64,000 bases of DNA from Abelmoschus esculentus (lineage: Eukaryota > Streptophyta > Magnoliopsida > Malvales > Malvaceae), in the NCBI GenBank assembly GCA_035048815.1, contig JAUCBN010000042.1, positions 9,858,001-9,922,000 of the forward strand, in the 5' to 3' direction. The notes beneath the pieces were generated by a model, which worked only from the letters and a program-made list of their open reading frames with translations, had not been told where the DNA came from and made no database searches. This document shows positions 33,165 to 46,349 of this stretch, one piece after another (the stretch's first letter is position 1; each line of letters starts with the position of its first letter). Made by a program: the position numbers and the translations under genes.

Positions 33165-36100
33165 AGAGGGAACATTCATTATGACATATGCTAGAAGAGA
33201 GGGTCATTCACTGCGTCATGCGCTCAAATAGAGGTGTCGTCCATCATGGTATACGCTCTAAGAAAGGGATTGTTCATTATGACAAGCACTCAAAGGGAGG
33301 GGTCAATCATCGCGACATACGCTCAAAGAGAAGGGTCGTCCATTAGGGTATACGCTCTAAGAAAGGGACTATTTATTATGACATGCACTTGAAGAGAGGG
33401 GTCATTCATCACGATGTATGTTCAAAAAGAGGGGTCGTCCATCATGGGATACGCTCAAAGAGAGGGATTGTTTACCATGACATGCACTAAAAGCGAGGGG
33501 TCATTCACATCAAGACATATGCTCAAAGAAAGGGGTCGTCCATCACGGCATACGCTCAAACAGAGGGATCGTTCATTATGACATACTCTCGAAGAAAGGG
33601 GTCATTCACCACGATGTACATTCAAATAGAGGTGTCGTGTATCACGGTATACGCTCTTACAATGTGATCTTTCATTATGATATGCACTCGAAGAGAGGGG
33701 TCACTCATCGCGACATACGCTCAACGAGAGGGGTCGTCCATCATGACATATACTCAAAATGAGGGGCCGTTCATTATGACATACTCTAGTAGTGAGGGGT
33801 CATTCACTGCGACATACTCTAAAAGAGAGGGTTCGTCCATCACGATATACGCTCAAAGAGAGGGACTCGTTAATTATGACATACGCTCAAGGAAAGGTGA
33901 TGTTTATCACGGTATATGCTCTAGGAAAGAGATTGTTCATTATGAGATGTACTCGAACAGAAGGGACATTGATCACAACATACGCTCAAAGGGAAGGGTC
34001 GTCCATCGCAGTATGCACTCAAAGAGAGGGGCCGTTCAGCATGATATGCACTCAAAGAGAAGGGTCATTCATCAAGACATACGCTCAAAGAGAGGGGTCG
34101 TCCAGCACGGTATACGCTCAAAGAGAGGGGCCGTTCAACATGACATGCACTCAAAGAGAGTGGTCATTCACAGCGACATACGCTCAAAGAGAGGGGTGGT
34201 CCATCACGGCATACACTCAAACAGAGGGACCGTTCATCATTATATACTTCCGAAGATAGGGTTCATTCACCGCGACATACGCTCAAAGAGAGGAACCGTT
34301 CACCATGACATGCACTCTAAGAGAAGGTCATTCATCACAACATACACTCAAAGAGACGAGTCATCGATCACGGTATACGCTCAAAGAGAGGGACCATTCA
34401 TTATGATATACACTCAAAGAGAGGGGTTATTCATCGCGATAGACGCTCACAGAGTGGGGTCGTCCATCACGGTAAATGCTCGAGGAGAGGGATCGTTCAT
34501 TATGACATATATTCGAAGAGAGGGTCATTTATCAAGACATACGCTCAAAGAGAGCTGTCGTCCAATACGGTAAACACTCAAAGAGAGGGACTATTCACCA
34601 CGACATACGATCAAGGATAGGGGTTGTCTATCACAGTATACACTCTAAGAAAGGGACCGCTATTATGACATGCACTCGAGTGTGCGGTTATTCATCACGA
34701 CATATGCTCAAAGAGAAGGGTCGTCCATCACGGTATACGCTCTAACAAATGGACCATTCATTATGTCATTAAGTCAAAGAGATGGTTTATTCATTGCGAC
34801 ATACACTCAAAGAGAGAGGTCGTCCATCACGGTGTACGCTCAAAGAGGGGGACCGTTCACCCTGACATGCACTCAAAGAGAGGGGTCATTCGTTGCGACA
34901 TATGCTTAAAGAGAGGGGTCGTCCATCACGTGATACGCTCTAAGAAAGGGACTATTTATTATGACATGCACTCGAAGAAAGGGGTCATTCATCGCGACCT
35001 ACATTCAAAGAGAGGGGTCGTCCATCACGTTATACACTGAAAGAGAGCGACCGTTCACCATGACATGCACTCAATGAGTGGGGTCATACCATCACGGAAT
35101 ACGCTCATAGACAAGGATTGGTCATTACGACATACTCTCGAAGAGAGGGGTGTCTCACCACATCATACGCTCAAAGCGAGGGGTCGTCCATCATGATATA
35201 CGCTCTAAGAAAGGGTTATACGCTTAAAGAGAGGTGTCGTCCATCACGGTATTCCCTCTAAGAAATGGACCGTTCGTTACGACATGCACTCGAAGAGAGG
35301 GTTCAATCGTCGCATCATACACTAATAGAGAAGGGTCTTCCATCACGGTGTATGCTCTAAGAAAGGGAGTATTTATTATGGCAAGCACTCGAAGAGAGGG
35401 GTCATTCATCGCCACATACGTTGAAATAGAGGGGGCATCTATCACGGTATACGCTCAAAGAGAGGGATCGTTCACCATGACATGTACTCAAAGAGAGGTG
35501 TCATTCATCGTGACATACACTCAAAGAGACGGGTCGTCCATCATGGGATACACTCAAAGAGAGGGACCGATCATTACGACATACTCTGAAAGAGAGGGGT
35601 CATTCACCGTAACATACACTCAAAGAGTGGGGTCGTCCATCACGATATACGCTCTAAGAAAGGGACCGTTCATTATGACATGCACTCGAAGAGAGGGATC
35701 ATTCATCGCGACATACGGTGAAAGAGTTGGATCGTCCATCACGGTATAACACAAAGAGAGATCATTCACCATGTCATGCACTCGAAGAGAGGAGTCATTC
35801 ATCAAGACATACGCTCAAAGAGAGGAGTCGTCCATCACAGCATACGCTCAAACAGAGGGACCGTTCATTATGACATACTCTCGAAGAGAGGGGTCATTCA
35901 CCATGACGTACATTCAAAAAGAGGAGTCGTGTATCACGGTATATGCTCTTACAATATGATTGTTCATTATGATATGCACTCAAAGAGAGGGGTCATTTAT
36001 CGCGACATACGCTCAAAGAGATGTCGTCCATCACGGCACATACTCAAAAAGAGGGGTCGTTCATTATGACATACTCTAGTAGTGAGGAGTCATTCACCGC

Positions 36101-39100
36101 GACATACTAGAAAAGAGAGGGGTCGTTCATCACGATATACGCTCAAAGAGAGGGACCCGTTAATTATGACATATGCTAGAAGAGAGAGGTCTGTCACTGC
36201 GACATACGCTCAAGGAAAGGTTATGTCCATCACGGTATACACTTTAGGAAAGGGATTGTTCATTATGAGATGCACTCGAACAGAAGGGCATTGATCGTGA
36301 CATACGCCCAAAGGGAAGGGTCATCCATCACAGTATGCTCTCAAAGAGAGGGGTCGTTCAGCATGACATGCACTCAAAGAGAAGGGTCATTCATCAAGAC
36401 ATACGCTCAAAGAGAGGGGTCGTCCATCACGGTATACGCTCAAAGAGAGGGGCTGTTCAGCATGACATGCACTTAAAGAGAGTGGTCATTCACAGCGACA
36501 TACGCTCAAAGAGAAGGGTCGTCCATCACGCTCTAAGAAAGGGGACCGTTCATTATGACATGCACTCGAAGAGTCATTCATCGTGGCATACGCTCAAAGA
36601 GAGGGGTTGTCCATCACACTGTACGCTCAAAGAGAGGGACCGTTCACCATGACAAGCACTCGAAGAGAGTGGTGGTCCATCACGGCATACGCTCAAAGAG
36701 GGACCGTTCATTATTATATACATCGAAGAGAGGGTTCATTCACTTCGACATACGCTCAAAGAGAGGAACCGTTCACCATGACATGCACTCGAAGAGAAGG
36801 TCATTCATCGCAACATACACTCAAAGAGACGGGTCATCGATCACGGTATACGCTCAAAGAGAGAGACTGTTCATTAGGACATGCACTCAAAGAGAGGATT
36901 TATTCATCGCGATAGACACTAAAAGAGTGGGGTTGTCCATCACGGTAAATGCTCAAGGAGAGGGATCGTTCATTATGACATACATTCGAAGAGAGGGTCA
37001 TTTATCGTGACATACGCTCAAAGAGAGCAGTCGTCCAATACGGTAAACACTCAAAGAGAGGGACTATTAACCACGACATACGATCAAGGAGAGGGATCGT
37101 CTATCACGGTATACGCTCTAAGAAAGGGACGTTCATTATGACATGCACTTGAGTGTGCGGTGATTCATCACGACATATGCTCAAAGAGAAGGGTCATCAA
37201 TCACGGTTTACGCTCTAACAAATGAACCATTCATTATGACATAACTCGAAGAGATGGGTCATTCATCACGACAAACACTCAAAGAGAGGGGTCGTCCATC
37301 ACGGTATACGCTCAAAGAGTGGGACCGTTCACCCTGACATGCACTCAAAGAGAGGGGTCATTCGTCGTGACATATGCTCAAAGAGAGGGGCCATCCATCA
37401 CGGAATACGCTCTAAGAAATGGACTATTTATTATGACATGCCCCCGAAGAGAGGGAACATTCATCGCGACATACATTTAAAGAGAGGGGTCGTCCGTTAC
37501 GGTATACGCTCAAAGAGAGGGATCGATCATTACGGCATACTCTCGAAGAGAGGGGTCATTTGCCGCAACATACGCTCAAAGAGAGAGGTCGTCTATCACG
37601 GTATACGGTCAAAGAAAGGGACCTTTCATTTTGACATGCACTCGAAGAGAGGGGTATACGCTCAAAGAGAGCTGTCGTCCATCACGGTATTCCCTCTAAG
37701 AAATGGACCGTTCGTTACGACATGCACTCGAAGAGAGGGTTCAATCATCGTGTCATACGCTAATAGAGAAGGGTCGTCCATCACGGTGTACGCTCTAAGA
37801 AAGGGAGTATTTATTATGGCAAGCACTCGAAGAGAGGGGTCATTCATCGCAACATACGTTAAAAGAGAGGGTCATCCATCACGGTATACGTTCAAAGAGA
37901 GGGATCGTTCACCATGACATGCACTCAAAGAGAGGGGTCATTTATCGCGACATATGCTCAAAGAGAGGGGTCGTCCATCACGGTATACGCTCAAAGAGAG
38001 GGGTTGTCCATCACGGTATACGCTCAAAGAGAGGGACCATTCACCGTGACATGTACTCAAAGAGAGGGGTCATTCATCGCGACATACGCTCAAAGAGAGG
38101 GGTCGTCCATCATGGGATATGCTCAAAGAGAGGGACCGATCATTACGACATACTCTTGATGAGAGGGGTCATTCATCAAGACATATGCTCAAAGAGAGGG
38201 GTCGTCCATCACGGCATACGCTCAAACAGAGGGACCGTTCATTAAGACATACTCTTGAAGAAAGGGGTCATTCACCACGACATACATTCAAATAGAGGAG
38301 TCGTGTATCACGGTATACGCTCTTACAATGTGATCTTTCATTATGATATGCACTCGAAGACAGGGGTCATTCATCGCGACATACGCTCAAAGATAGGGGT
38401 CGTCCATCACGGCATATACTCAAAATGAGGGGCCGTTCATTATGACATACTCCAGTAGTGAGGGGTCATTCACTGCGACATAATCTAAAAGAGAGGGTTC
38501 GTCCATCACGATATACGCTCAAAGAGAGGGACCTGTTAATTATGACATACGCTCAAGGAAAGGTGATGTCCATCACGGTATACGCTCTAGGAAAGAGATT
38601 GTTCATTATGAGATGCACTCGAACAGAAGGGACATTGATCACATCATACGCTCAAAGGGAAGGGTCGTCCATCACAGTATGCGCTCAAAGAGAGGGGCCG
38701 TTCAGCATGATATGCACTCAAAGAGAAGGGTCATTCATCAAGACATACGCTCAAAGAGAGGGGTCGTCCAGCACTCTATACGCTCAAAGAGAGGGGCCGT
38801 TCAGCATGACATGCACTCAAAGAGAGTGGTCATTCACAGCGACATACGCTCAAAGAGAGGGGTGGTCCATCACGGCATACGCTCAAACAGAGGGACCGTT
38901 CATTATGACATACTGTCGAAGAGAGGGGTCATTCACCACGACATACATTCAAAGAGAGGACTCGTCTATCACGGTATACGCTCTTACAATGTGATCGTTC
39001 ATTATGAAATGCACTCAAAGAGAGGGGTCATTCATCGCGACATATGCTCAAAGAGAGGGGTTGTCCATCACAGTATACGCTCAAAGAGAGGGATCGTTCA

Positions 39101-42100
39101 CCATGACAAGCATTCTAAGAGAGTGGTCATTCGTGGCGACATACGCTCAAAGAGAGGGGTGGTCCATCACGGCATACGCTCAAAGAGAGGGACCGTTCAT
39201 TATTATATACTTCCGAAGAGCGGGTTTATTCACCGCGACATACACTCAAAGAGAGGAACCGTTCATCATGACATCCACTCGAAGAGAAGGTCATTCATCG
39301 CAACATAGACTAAAAGAGACGGGTCATCGATCATGGTATACGCTCAAAGAGAGGAACCGTTCATTATGACATGCACCTAAAGAGAGGGGTTACTCATCGC
39401 GATAGTCGCTCAAAGAGTGGGGTCGCCCATCACGGTAAATGCTCAAGGAGAGGGATCGTTTATTATGACATACATTCGAAGAGAGGGTCATTTATCGCGA
39501 CATACGCTCAAAAAGAGCAGTCGTCCAATACGGTAAACACTCAAAGAGAGGGACTATTCACTACGACATACGATCAAGGAGAGGGGTCTTCTATCACGGT
39601 ATACGTTCTAAGAAAGGGACCATTCATTATGACATGCACACGAGTGTTCGGTCATTCATCACGACCTATGCTCAAAGAGAAGGTTCGTCCATCACGGTAT
39701 ACGCTCTAACAAGTGGACCATTCATTATGACATTAACTCGAAGAGATGGGTCATTCATCGCAACATACACTCAAAGAGAGAGGTCGTCCATCACGGTATA
39801 CGCTCAAAGAGGGGGACCGTTCACCCTGACATGCACTCAAAGAGAGGGGTCATTTGTCGCGACATAACTCAAAGAGAGGGGTCGTCCATCACGGGATACG
39901 CTCTAAGAAAGGGACTATTTATTATGACATGCACTCGAAGAAAGGGGTCATTCATCGCGACAAACATTCAAAGTGAGGGGTCGTCCATCACGGTATATGC
40001 TCAAAGAGAGGGATCGTTCACCATGACATACACTCAAAGAGAGGGGTCATTCATCGTGACATACGCTCAAAGAGATGGGTCGTCCATCACGGGATACGCT
40101 CAAAGAGAGGGACCGATCATTACGACATACTCTCGAAGAGAGGGAGCGATCAATACGACATACTCTCAAAGAGAGGGGTCATTCACCGTAACATGCGCTC
40201 AAAAAGAGGGGTCGTCCATCACGATATACGCTCTAAGAAAGGGACATTTCATTATCACGTGCACTCGAAGAGAGGGGTCATTCATCACGACATATCCATA
40301 ATGAGAAGGGTCGTCCATCACGGTATACTCTCTAAGGTAGGGACTGTTCACTATGAAATACGCTTGAAGAGAGGGGTGATTCACCGGGACATACGCTCTA
40401 ATAGTGGGGTCATCCATCACGGTAGACGCACTAAGAAAGGGTCCGTTAATTAAGAACTACCCTCGAAGGGAGGGGTCATTCACCGTGATATACGCTCAAA
40501 GAGAAGGGACATCCATCACATTATACGCTATAGGAAAGGAACCGTTCATTATGACATGCACTCGAAGAGCGGGGTCATTCATCGTGACATACGATGAAAG
40601 AGTTGGGTCGTCCATCACGGTATACACTCAAAGAGAGAGATCATTCACCATGTCATGCACTCGAAGAGAGGGGTAATTCATCAAGACATACGCTCAAAGA
40701 GAGGGTCGTCCGTCACGGTATACACTCAAGCAGAGGGACCTTTCATTATGACATACTCTCGAAGATAGGGGTCATTCTCCACGACATACATTCAAAGAGA
40801 GGAGTCGTCTATCACGGTATACACTCTTACAATGTGATCGTTCATTATGACATGCACTCGAAGAGAGGGATCATTCATTGCGACATACGCTCAAAGAGAG
40901 GGGTCGTCCATCACGGCATATGCTAAAAACGAGGGGCCGTTCATTATGACATACTCTAGTAGTGAGGGGTCATTCACCGCGACATACGCTAAAAGAGAGT
41001 GACGGAGTATTATGACATGCACTCAAAGAGAAAGGTCATTCATCACGAAATACGCTCAAAAAGAGGGGTCGTCCATCATGGTATACGCTCAAAGAGAGGG
41101 GTCGTTCAGCATGACATGCACTCAAAGATAGTGATCATTCACAGTGACATACGCTCAAAGAGAAGGGTCGTCCATCACCCTCTAAGAAAGGAACCGTTCA
41201 TTATGACATGCACTCAAAGAGTCATTCATCGCGAGATACGCTCAAAGAGAGGGGTTGTCGAGGGACCGTTCACCTTGACATGAACTCGAAAAGAGTGGTC
41301 ATTCTTGGCGACATACGCTCAAAGAGAGGGGTGGTCCATCATGGCATTCTCTCAAAGAGTGGGATCGTTCATTATTATATACTCTCGAAGAGAGGGTTCA
41401 TTCACCGCGACATACGCTCAAAGAGAGGAACCGTTCACCATGACATGCACTCGAAGAGAGGGGTCATTCATCGCGACATACGTTGAAAGAGAGGGGTCAT
41501 CCATCACAGTATACGCTCAAAGAGAGGGATTGTTCATCATGACATGCACTCAAAGAGAGGGGTCATTCATCACGACATATGCTCAAAGACAGGGGTCGTC
41601 CATCACTATGTACGCTCAAAGAGAGGGGTCGACCATCACGTTATACGCTCAAAGAGAGGGACCGTTCACCATGACATACACTCAAAGAGAGGGGTCGTCC
41701 ATCACAGGATATGCTCAAAGAGAGGGACCGATCATTACGACATACTCTCGAAGAGAGGGGTCATTCACCGCAACATGCACTCAAAGAGAGGGGTTATCCA
41801 TCACGATATACGCTCTAAGAAAGGGACATTTCATTATGACGTGCACTCGAAGAGAGGGGTCATTCATCGCGAGATATGCACAATGAGAAGCGTCGTCCAT
41901 CACGGTATACGCTCTATGAAAGGGACCGTTCATTATGAAATACGCTTGAAGAGAGGGGTGATTCACCGCGACATACGCTTAAATAGATGGGTCATCCGTC
42001 ATGGTAAACGCACTAAGAAAGTGTCCGTTAATTATGAACTACGCTTGAAGACAGGGGTCATTCAACGCGACATACGCTCAAAGAGAATGGACATACATCA

Positions 42101-45100
42101 CGTTATACGCTATAGGAAAGGGACCGTTCATTATGTCATGCACTCGAAGAGAGGGGTCATTCATCGCGACATACGGTGAAAGAGTTGGATCGTCCATCAC
42201 GGTGTAACTCAAAGAGAGAGATCATTCACCATGTCATGCACTCGAAGAGAGGGGTCATTCATCAAGACATACGCTCAAAGAGAGGGGTCATCCGTCACGG
42301 CATAAGCTCAAACAGAGAGACCGTTCATTATGACATACTCTCGAAGAGAGGGGTCATTCACCACGACATACATTCAAAGAGAGGATTCGTTTATCACGGT
42401 ATACGCTCTTACAATGTGATCGTTCATTATGACATGCACTCGAAGAGAGAGGTCATTCATCGCAACATACGATGAAAGAGAGGGGTCGTCCATCACGGCA
42501 TATACTCAAAAAGAGGGGCCGTTCATTATGACATACTCTAGTAGTGAGGGGTCATTCACCGCAACATACGCTAAAAGAGAGGGGTCGTCCATTACAATAT
42601 ACGTTCAAAGAGAGGGACCTGTTAATTATGACATACGCTCTAGGAAAGGGATTGTTCATTATGAGATGCACTCGAACAGAAGGGACATTGATTGCGACAT
42701 ACGCTCAAAGGTAAGGGTCGTCCATCGCAGTATGCGCTCAAAGAGAGGGGCCGTTCAGCATGACATGCACTCAAAGAGAAAGGTCATTCATCAAGACATA
42801 CGCTCAAAGAGAGGGGTCGTCCTTCACGGTATACGCTCAAAGAAAGGGGTCGTTCAGCATGACATGCACTCAAAGAGAGTGGTCATTCAGAGCGACATAT
42901 GCTCAAAGAGAAGGGTCGTCCATCATGCCATAAGAAAGGGACCATTCATTACGACATGCACTCGAAGAGTCATTCTTCACGACATATGCTCAAAGACAGG
43001 GGTTTTCCATCATAGTATACGCTCAAAGAGAGGGATCGTTCACCATGACAAGCACTCTAAGAGATTCGTCATTCGTGGCGACATTCGCTCCAAGAGAGGG
43101 GTGGTCCATCACGACATACGCTCAAAGAGACCGACCGTTCATTATTATATACTTCCGAAGAGAGGGTTCATTCACCGCGACATACGCTCAAAGAGAGGAA
43201 CCGTTCACCATGACATGCACTCGAAGAGAAGGTCATTCATCGCAACATACACTCAAAGAGACGGGTCATCGATCACGGTATACACTCAAAGAGAGGGACC
43301 GTTCGTTATGACATGCACACAAAGAGAGGGGTTATTCATCACGATAGACGCTCAAGGGGTGGGGTCGTCCATCACGGTAAATGCTCAAGGAGAGGGATCA
43401 TTCATTATGACATACATTCGAAGAGAGGGTCATTTATCGCGACATGCGCTCAAAGAGAGCGGTCGTCCAATACGGTAAACACTCAAAGAGAGGGACTATT
43501 CACCGCGACATACGATCAAGGAGAGGGGTCGACTATCACGGTCTACGCTCTAAGAAAGGGACAGTTCATTATGACATGCACTTGAGTGTGCGGTCATTCA
43601 TCACGACATATGCTCAAAGAGAAGGGTCGTCCATCACGGTATACGCTTTAACAAAGAGACCACTCATTATGACATTTACTCGAAGAGATGGGTCATTCAT
43701 CGCGATATACACTCAAAGGGAGAGGTCGTCCATCACGGTATACGCTCAAAGAGGGGGACTGTTCACCCTGACATGCACTCAAAGAGAGGGGTCATTCGTC
43801 GCGACATATGCTCAAAGGGAGGGGTCGTCCATCACGGGATACGCTCCAAGAAAGGGACTATTTATTATGACATGCACTCGAAGAAAGGGGTCATCCATCG
43901 CGACATACATTCAAAGAGAGAGGTCGTCCATCACGGTATACTCTGAAAGAGAGCGACCGTTCACCATGACATGCACTCAATGAGAGGGGTCATTCCATCA
44001 CGGAATACGCTCATTGACAAGGATCGGTCATTAGGACATACTCTCGAAGAGAGGGGTCTCTAACCACGTCATACGCTCAAAGAGAGGGGTCGTCCAGCAC
44101 GATATACGCTCTAAGAAAGGGTTATGCGCTCAAAGAGAGGTGTCGTCGATCACGGTATATGCCTTAAGAAAGGGACCGTTTATTATGACATTCACTTGAA
44201 GAGAGGGGGTCAATCATCACCACATACGCTCAAAGAGAAGGTTCATCCATCATGGGACACGCTCTAAGAAATAGACTATTTATTATGACATGCACCCGAA
44301 GAAAGGGGTCATTCATCGCGACATACATTCAAAGAGAGGGGTCGTCCATCACGGTATACGCTGAAAGAGAGCGACCGATCATTACGACATACTCTCAAAG
44401 AGAGGGGTCATTCACCGCAATATACGCTAAAAGAGAGAGGTTGTCTATCACGGTATACGCTCAAAGAGAGGTGTCGTCTATCACGGTATTCCCTCTAAGA
44501 AATGGACCGTTCGTTACGACATGCACTCGAAGATAGGGTTCAATCATCACTTCATACGCTCAAAGAGAAGGGTCGTCCATAATGGTGTACGCTGTAGGAA
44601 AGGGAGTGTTTATTATGGCAAGCACTCAAAGAGAGGGGTCATTCATCGCAACATATATTGAAAGAGAGAGGTCATCCATCACGGTATATGCTCAAAGAGA
44701 GGGATCGTTCACCATAACATGAACTCAAAGAGAGGGGTTATTCATAGCGACATATGCTCAAAGAGAGGGGGTCGTCCGTCACGGTATAGGCTCAAATAGA
44801 GGGGTTGTCCATCATGGTATACGCTCAAAGAGAGGGACCGTTCACCATGACATGCCCTCAAAGAGAGGGGTCATTAATCACGACATACGCTCAATGAGAG
44901 GGGTCATCCATCACGGGATACACTCAAAGAGAGGGACCGATCATTATGATATACTCTCGAAGAGAGGGACCGATCATTACGATATACTCTCGAAGAGAGG
45001 GGTCATTCACCGTAACATACGCTCAAAGAGAGGGGTTGTCCATCACGATATACGCTCTAAGAAAGGGACATTTCATTATCAAGTGCACTCGAAGAGAGGG

Positions 45101-45773
45101 GTCATTCATCGCTACATATGCACAATGAGAAGGGTCGTCCATCACGGTATACGCTCTAAGATAGGGACTGTTCACTATGAAATACGCTTGAAGAGAGGGG
45201 TGATTAACTACAACATTCGCTCCAAGAGAGGGGTCATCCATCACGGTAGATGCACTAAAAAAGGGTCTGTTAATTATGAACTACCCTCGAAGATAGGGGT
45301 CATTCACCGCGACGTACGCTCAAAGAGAAGGGACATCCATCACGTTATACGCTATAGGAAAGGAACAATTCATTATGACATGCACTCAAAGAGAGGGTTC
45401 ATTTATCGCGACATACGGTGAAAGAGTTGGGTCGTCCATCACGGTATACACTCAAAGAGAGAGATCATTCACCATGTCATGCACTCGAAGAGAGGGGTCA
45501 TTCATCAAGACATACGCTCAAAGAGAGGGATCATCCGTCACGGCATACGCTCAAACAGAGGGACCGTTCATTATGACATACTCTCGAAAAGAGGGGTCAT
45601 TAACCACAACATACATTCAAAGAGAGGAGTCGTCTATCATGGTATACGCTCTTACAATGTGATCGGTCATTATGACATGCACTCGAAGAGAGGGGTCATT
45701 CATCGCGACATACGCTCAAAGAGAGTGGTCGTCCATCACGGCATATGCTCAAAAAGAGGGGCCATTCATTATA
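33165..45773 (+). repeat. 33-bp satellite array, block 2
   Basis: About 380 monomers, same three classes as block 1. Rare variants show a larger period: GCTCTTACAATGTGATC occurs near 33655, 35947, 38322, 38983, 40825, 42417 and 45651; TTCCCTCTAAGAAATGGAC near 35251, 37689 and 44489; the GTGTGCGGT-type variant near 34677, 37153, 39646 and 43590. Spacings of about 2.3-2.5 kb dominate at 33-40 kb and become irregular to the right. Long ORFs (for example 42429-43478) are artefacts of the 33-bp period. The left end continues the sequence interrupted at 21553; the right end is broken inside a family-3 LTR. Confidence 0.95.
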
Positions 45774-45998
45774 CTTAGACTTTTATTGTCTTTTGTGACA
45801 TTTACTGTTTATAAAATTTATGGGTTGAACTTAATTAATTATATGTTTAATTTTTTTTATAATTTTAAATTATTAATTATTTAATAATTTATCCGAATAT
45901 TTTATTATTTTTGTAAAAACCCTAACTTGCGATACAAGTTTTCAGTCTGTATACCCTAACTTGTAATCTAAGAAATTAGGTTAATTTTAGGGGTTACA
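45774..45998 (+). repeat. family-3 LTR tail, nest C
   Basis: Matches 24641-24863 base for base with few changes, ends GGGGTTACA and is followed by GTATG (45999-46003), the same insertion point as in nest A. The first roughly 1.9 kb of the LTR are missing. Confidence 0.88.
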
Positions 45999-46349
45999 GT
46001 ATGAAAACGTATAAACAAGCTGAAAACATGATGCAAACATGTTTATGAGCTATGACACTTATTGAAACATGTAATACTTAATATATATAATGCACACACT
46101 TATGTACTAACTCTAACTAATGTAAACACACATATAAATACTAAGTATAACTAAAGTTGTTACACATAAGTATATAACACGTTAACTGGCATATCTCCTA
46201 AGGTACAAGCATCATTACAGGTATTAAGAATGACTGAAAATTTGAGTGAAAGAACTTCCCTCAATTGCTTTGTCTTGGATCGAGTGATTGGTCCTAATGG
46301 TAAGACCTCCGGATCAGCTTCTTTAGCTGGCATAGATGTGCTCACATCA
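45999..46349 (-). repeat. family-1 3' LTR fragment, nest C
   Basis: 351 bp, the same length as the corresponding part of nest A (24864-25214), ending CTCACATCA. It carries the variants typical of the 3' LTR of nest A. Confidence 0.88.

Noticed and set aside
42429..43478. 349-codon ORF, longest in the satellite
   Set aside because: Same periodicity artefact; it switches between two repeat translations through small indels, which a constrained protein would not show.
33165..45773. CRISPR-like regular repeats
   Set aside because: Monomers are contiguous with no unique spacers, there are no cas genes, and the surroundings are plant retrotransposons.
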